From an uncultured Cytophagales bacterium (GTDB lineage: Bacteria; Bacteroidota; Bacteroidia; Cytophagales; Thermonemataceae): a stretch of DNA of 64,000 bases. A program made the translations under genes and the position numbers. Below, one piece after another: positions 63,565 through 64,000 of the stretch. The notes beneath the pieces are model-generated. The model did not search any database. It worked only from the letters and a program-made list of their open reading frames with translations, and was not told the DNA's origin. The stretch spans positions 1 through 64,000 of the forward strand of contig CALEMF010000076.1 of assembly GCA_937911505.1 (NCBI GenBank), read 5' to 3'. The stretch's first letter is position 1; every line of letters starts with the position of its first letter.

Positions 63565-64000
63565 ATGAAAAAATTTGGATATATTTTGTTCTTCTTGTTA
63601 TTGCATCAAAGCTTACAAGCAGCTCATATTTTACTTCCTATGGACGAAAGCCAGCGGAATCACCTTAAAGCCTATGGTATTGCCTACTGGGTACTTTCAC
63701 AAGGAGGTGAGGTAGATTGGTTGCTTAACTACAAGGGAGGGAGCTTTGCCTTTGAGCATACCCAAGCTTTTGAAAGCGAGTTGGTGATTCGCGGGGTAAG
63801 TTACTCGGTGATTTCAGGTGCGCAGTACAACCAGGTATTGAGCGAAATTAACAATCCGAATGCCAATATGGATATTATGAAGCTGGAAAAAACGCCTAAA
63901 ATAGCGGTTTATTCGCCCAAAACAAAACAGCCTTGGGACGACGCCGTAACATTGGTACTTACTTATGCTGAAATTCCTTATGATGTAGTCTTTGATGAGG
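63565..64000 (+). CDS. Asparagine synthetase B-like secreted protein, 3' end cut by the window
   Basis: The first ~145 residues of a protein with a signal peptide (KFGYILFFLLLHQSLQA) and the sequence HILLPMDESQRNHLKAYGIA followed by EVDWLLNYKGGSF. This combination is found in a Bacteroidota family usually annotated as asparagine synthetase B-like, but it has no visible amidotransferase Cys at the start, so the name is probably misleading and the function unknown. The gene continues beyond base 64000. Confidence 0.75.
   Translation, partial: MKKFGYILFFLLLHQSLQAAHILLPMDESQRNHLKAYGIAYWVLSQGGEVDWLLNYKGGSFAFEHTQAFESELVIRGVSYSVISGAQYNQVLSEINNPNANMDIMKLEKTPKIAVYSPKTKQPWDDAVTLVLTYAEIPYDVVFDE

Overview
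The window is Bacteroidota DNA, most likely from a gliding or marine relative of the Cytophagales; I cannot name a genus from sequence alone. The pointers are secreted proteins with type IX secretion (T9SS) C-terminal sorting domains (PNP...G.Y..., ending in basic residues), many short lipoproteins with N-terminal lipoboxes, FISUMP and SprB-like domains, a transketolase encoded as separate halves, HisKA_2 kinases with TPR repeats, LytTR regulators, and TAnnTTTG -7 promoter elements without clear Shine-Dalgarno sites. GC content looks like roughly 40-43 percent.

Layout. 1-7.8 kb: a large T9SS-secreted protein, a FISUMP lipoprotein and a secreted EEP-family phosphodiesterase, separated by copies of a structured dispersed repeat whose hairpin stem covaries between copies. 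7.8-14 kb: an S9 prolyl oligopeptidase-family peptidase, then a tandemly duplicated two-gene lipoprotein operon, each copy ending in the same palindromic terminator. 14-21 kb: a same-strand cluster of a DUF4157 (HELAH) large protein, a downstream toxin-like module that appears to have been its C-terminal part before a GC-repeat frameshift and a TGA split them, an unknown protein in the immunity-gene position, and an Lgt-like membrane protein. 21-25 kb: zinc-ribbon/coiled-coil tail-anchored protein, transketolase N-terminal subunit, Bcp peroxiredoxin, and a 4-hydroxyphenylpyruvate dioxygenase gene interrupted by one in-frame TAA. 25.7-35.3 kb: three tandem paralogues of a ~950-residue secreted alpha/beta-hydrolase-like protein with T9SS tails; the middle one is interrupted by one TAG just before the nucleophile motif. 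35.7-45 kb: acyl-CoA ligase, a DUF2339/TPR membrane operon divergent from a membrane-bound LytTR regulator, small lipoproteins, an SDR enzyme and tRNA-Arg(CCT). 46-52 kb: GreA/B-like protein, AraC regulator and a TPR histidine kinase followed 3 bp later by a receiver-GAF-sigma54 activator. 52-64 kb: secreted beta-propeller, an HlyD/ABC export pair whose ATPase lacks most catalytic signatures, a large TPR protein, a membrane-anchored DNA/RNA endonuclease, a MacB/FtsX permease, and the start of an asparagine synthetase B-like secreted protein.

What stands out: (i) a hairpin repeat with compensatory stem changes, (ii) a broken or switchable DUF4157-linked toxin locus, (iii) several otherwise intact genes interrupted by single in-frame stops (TAA, TAG and TGA all represented), pointing to ongoing gene loss, a mutation-rich isolate or uncorrected sequence errors, and (iv) two families expanded by local tandem duplication. 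All functions are read from motifs by eye; no database search was run.
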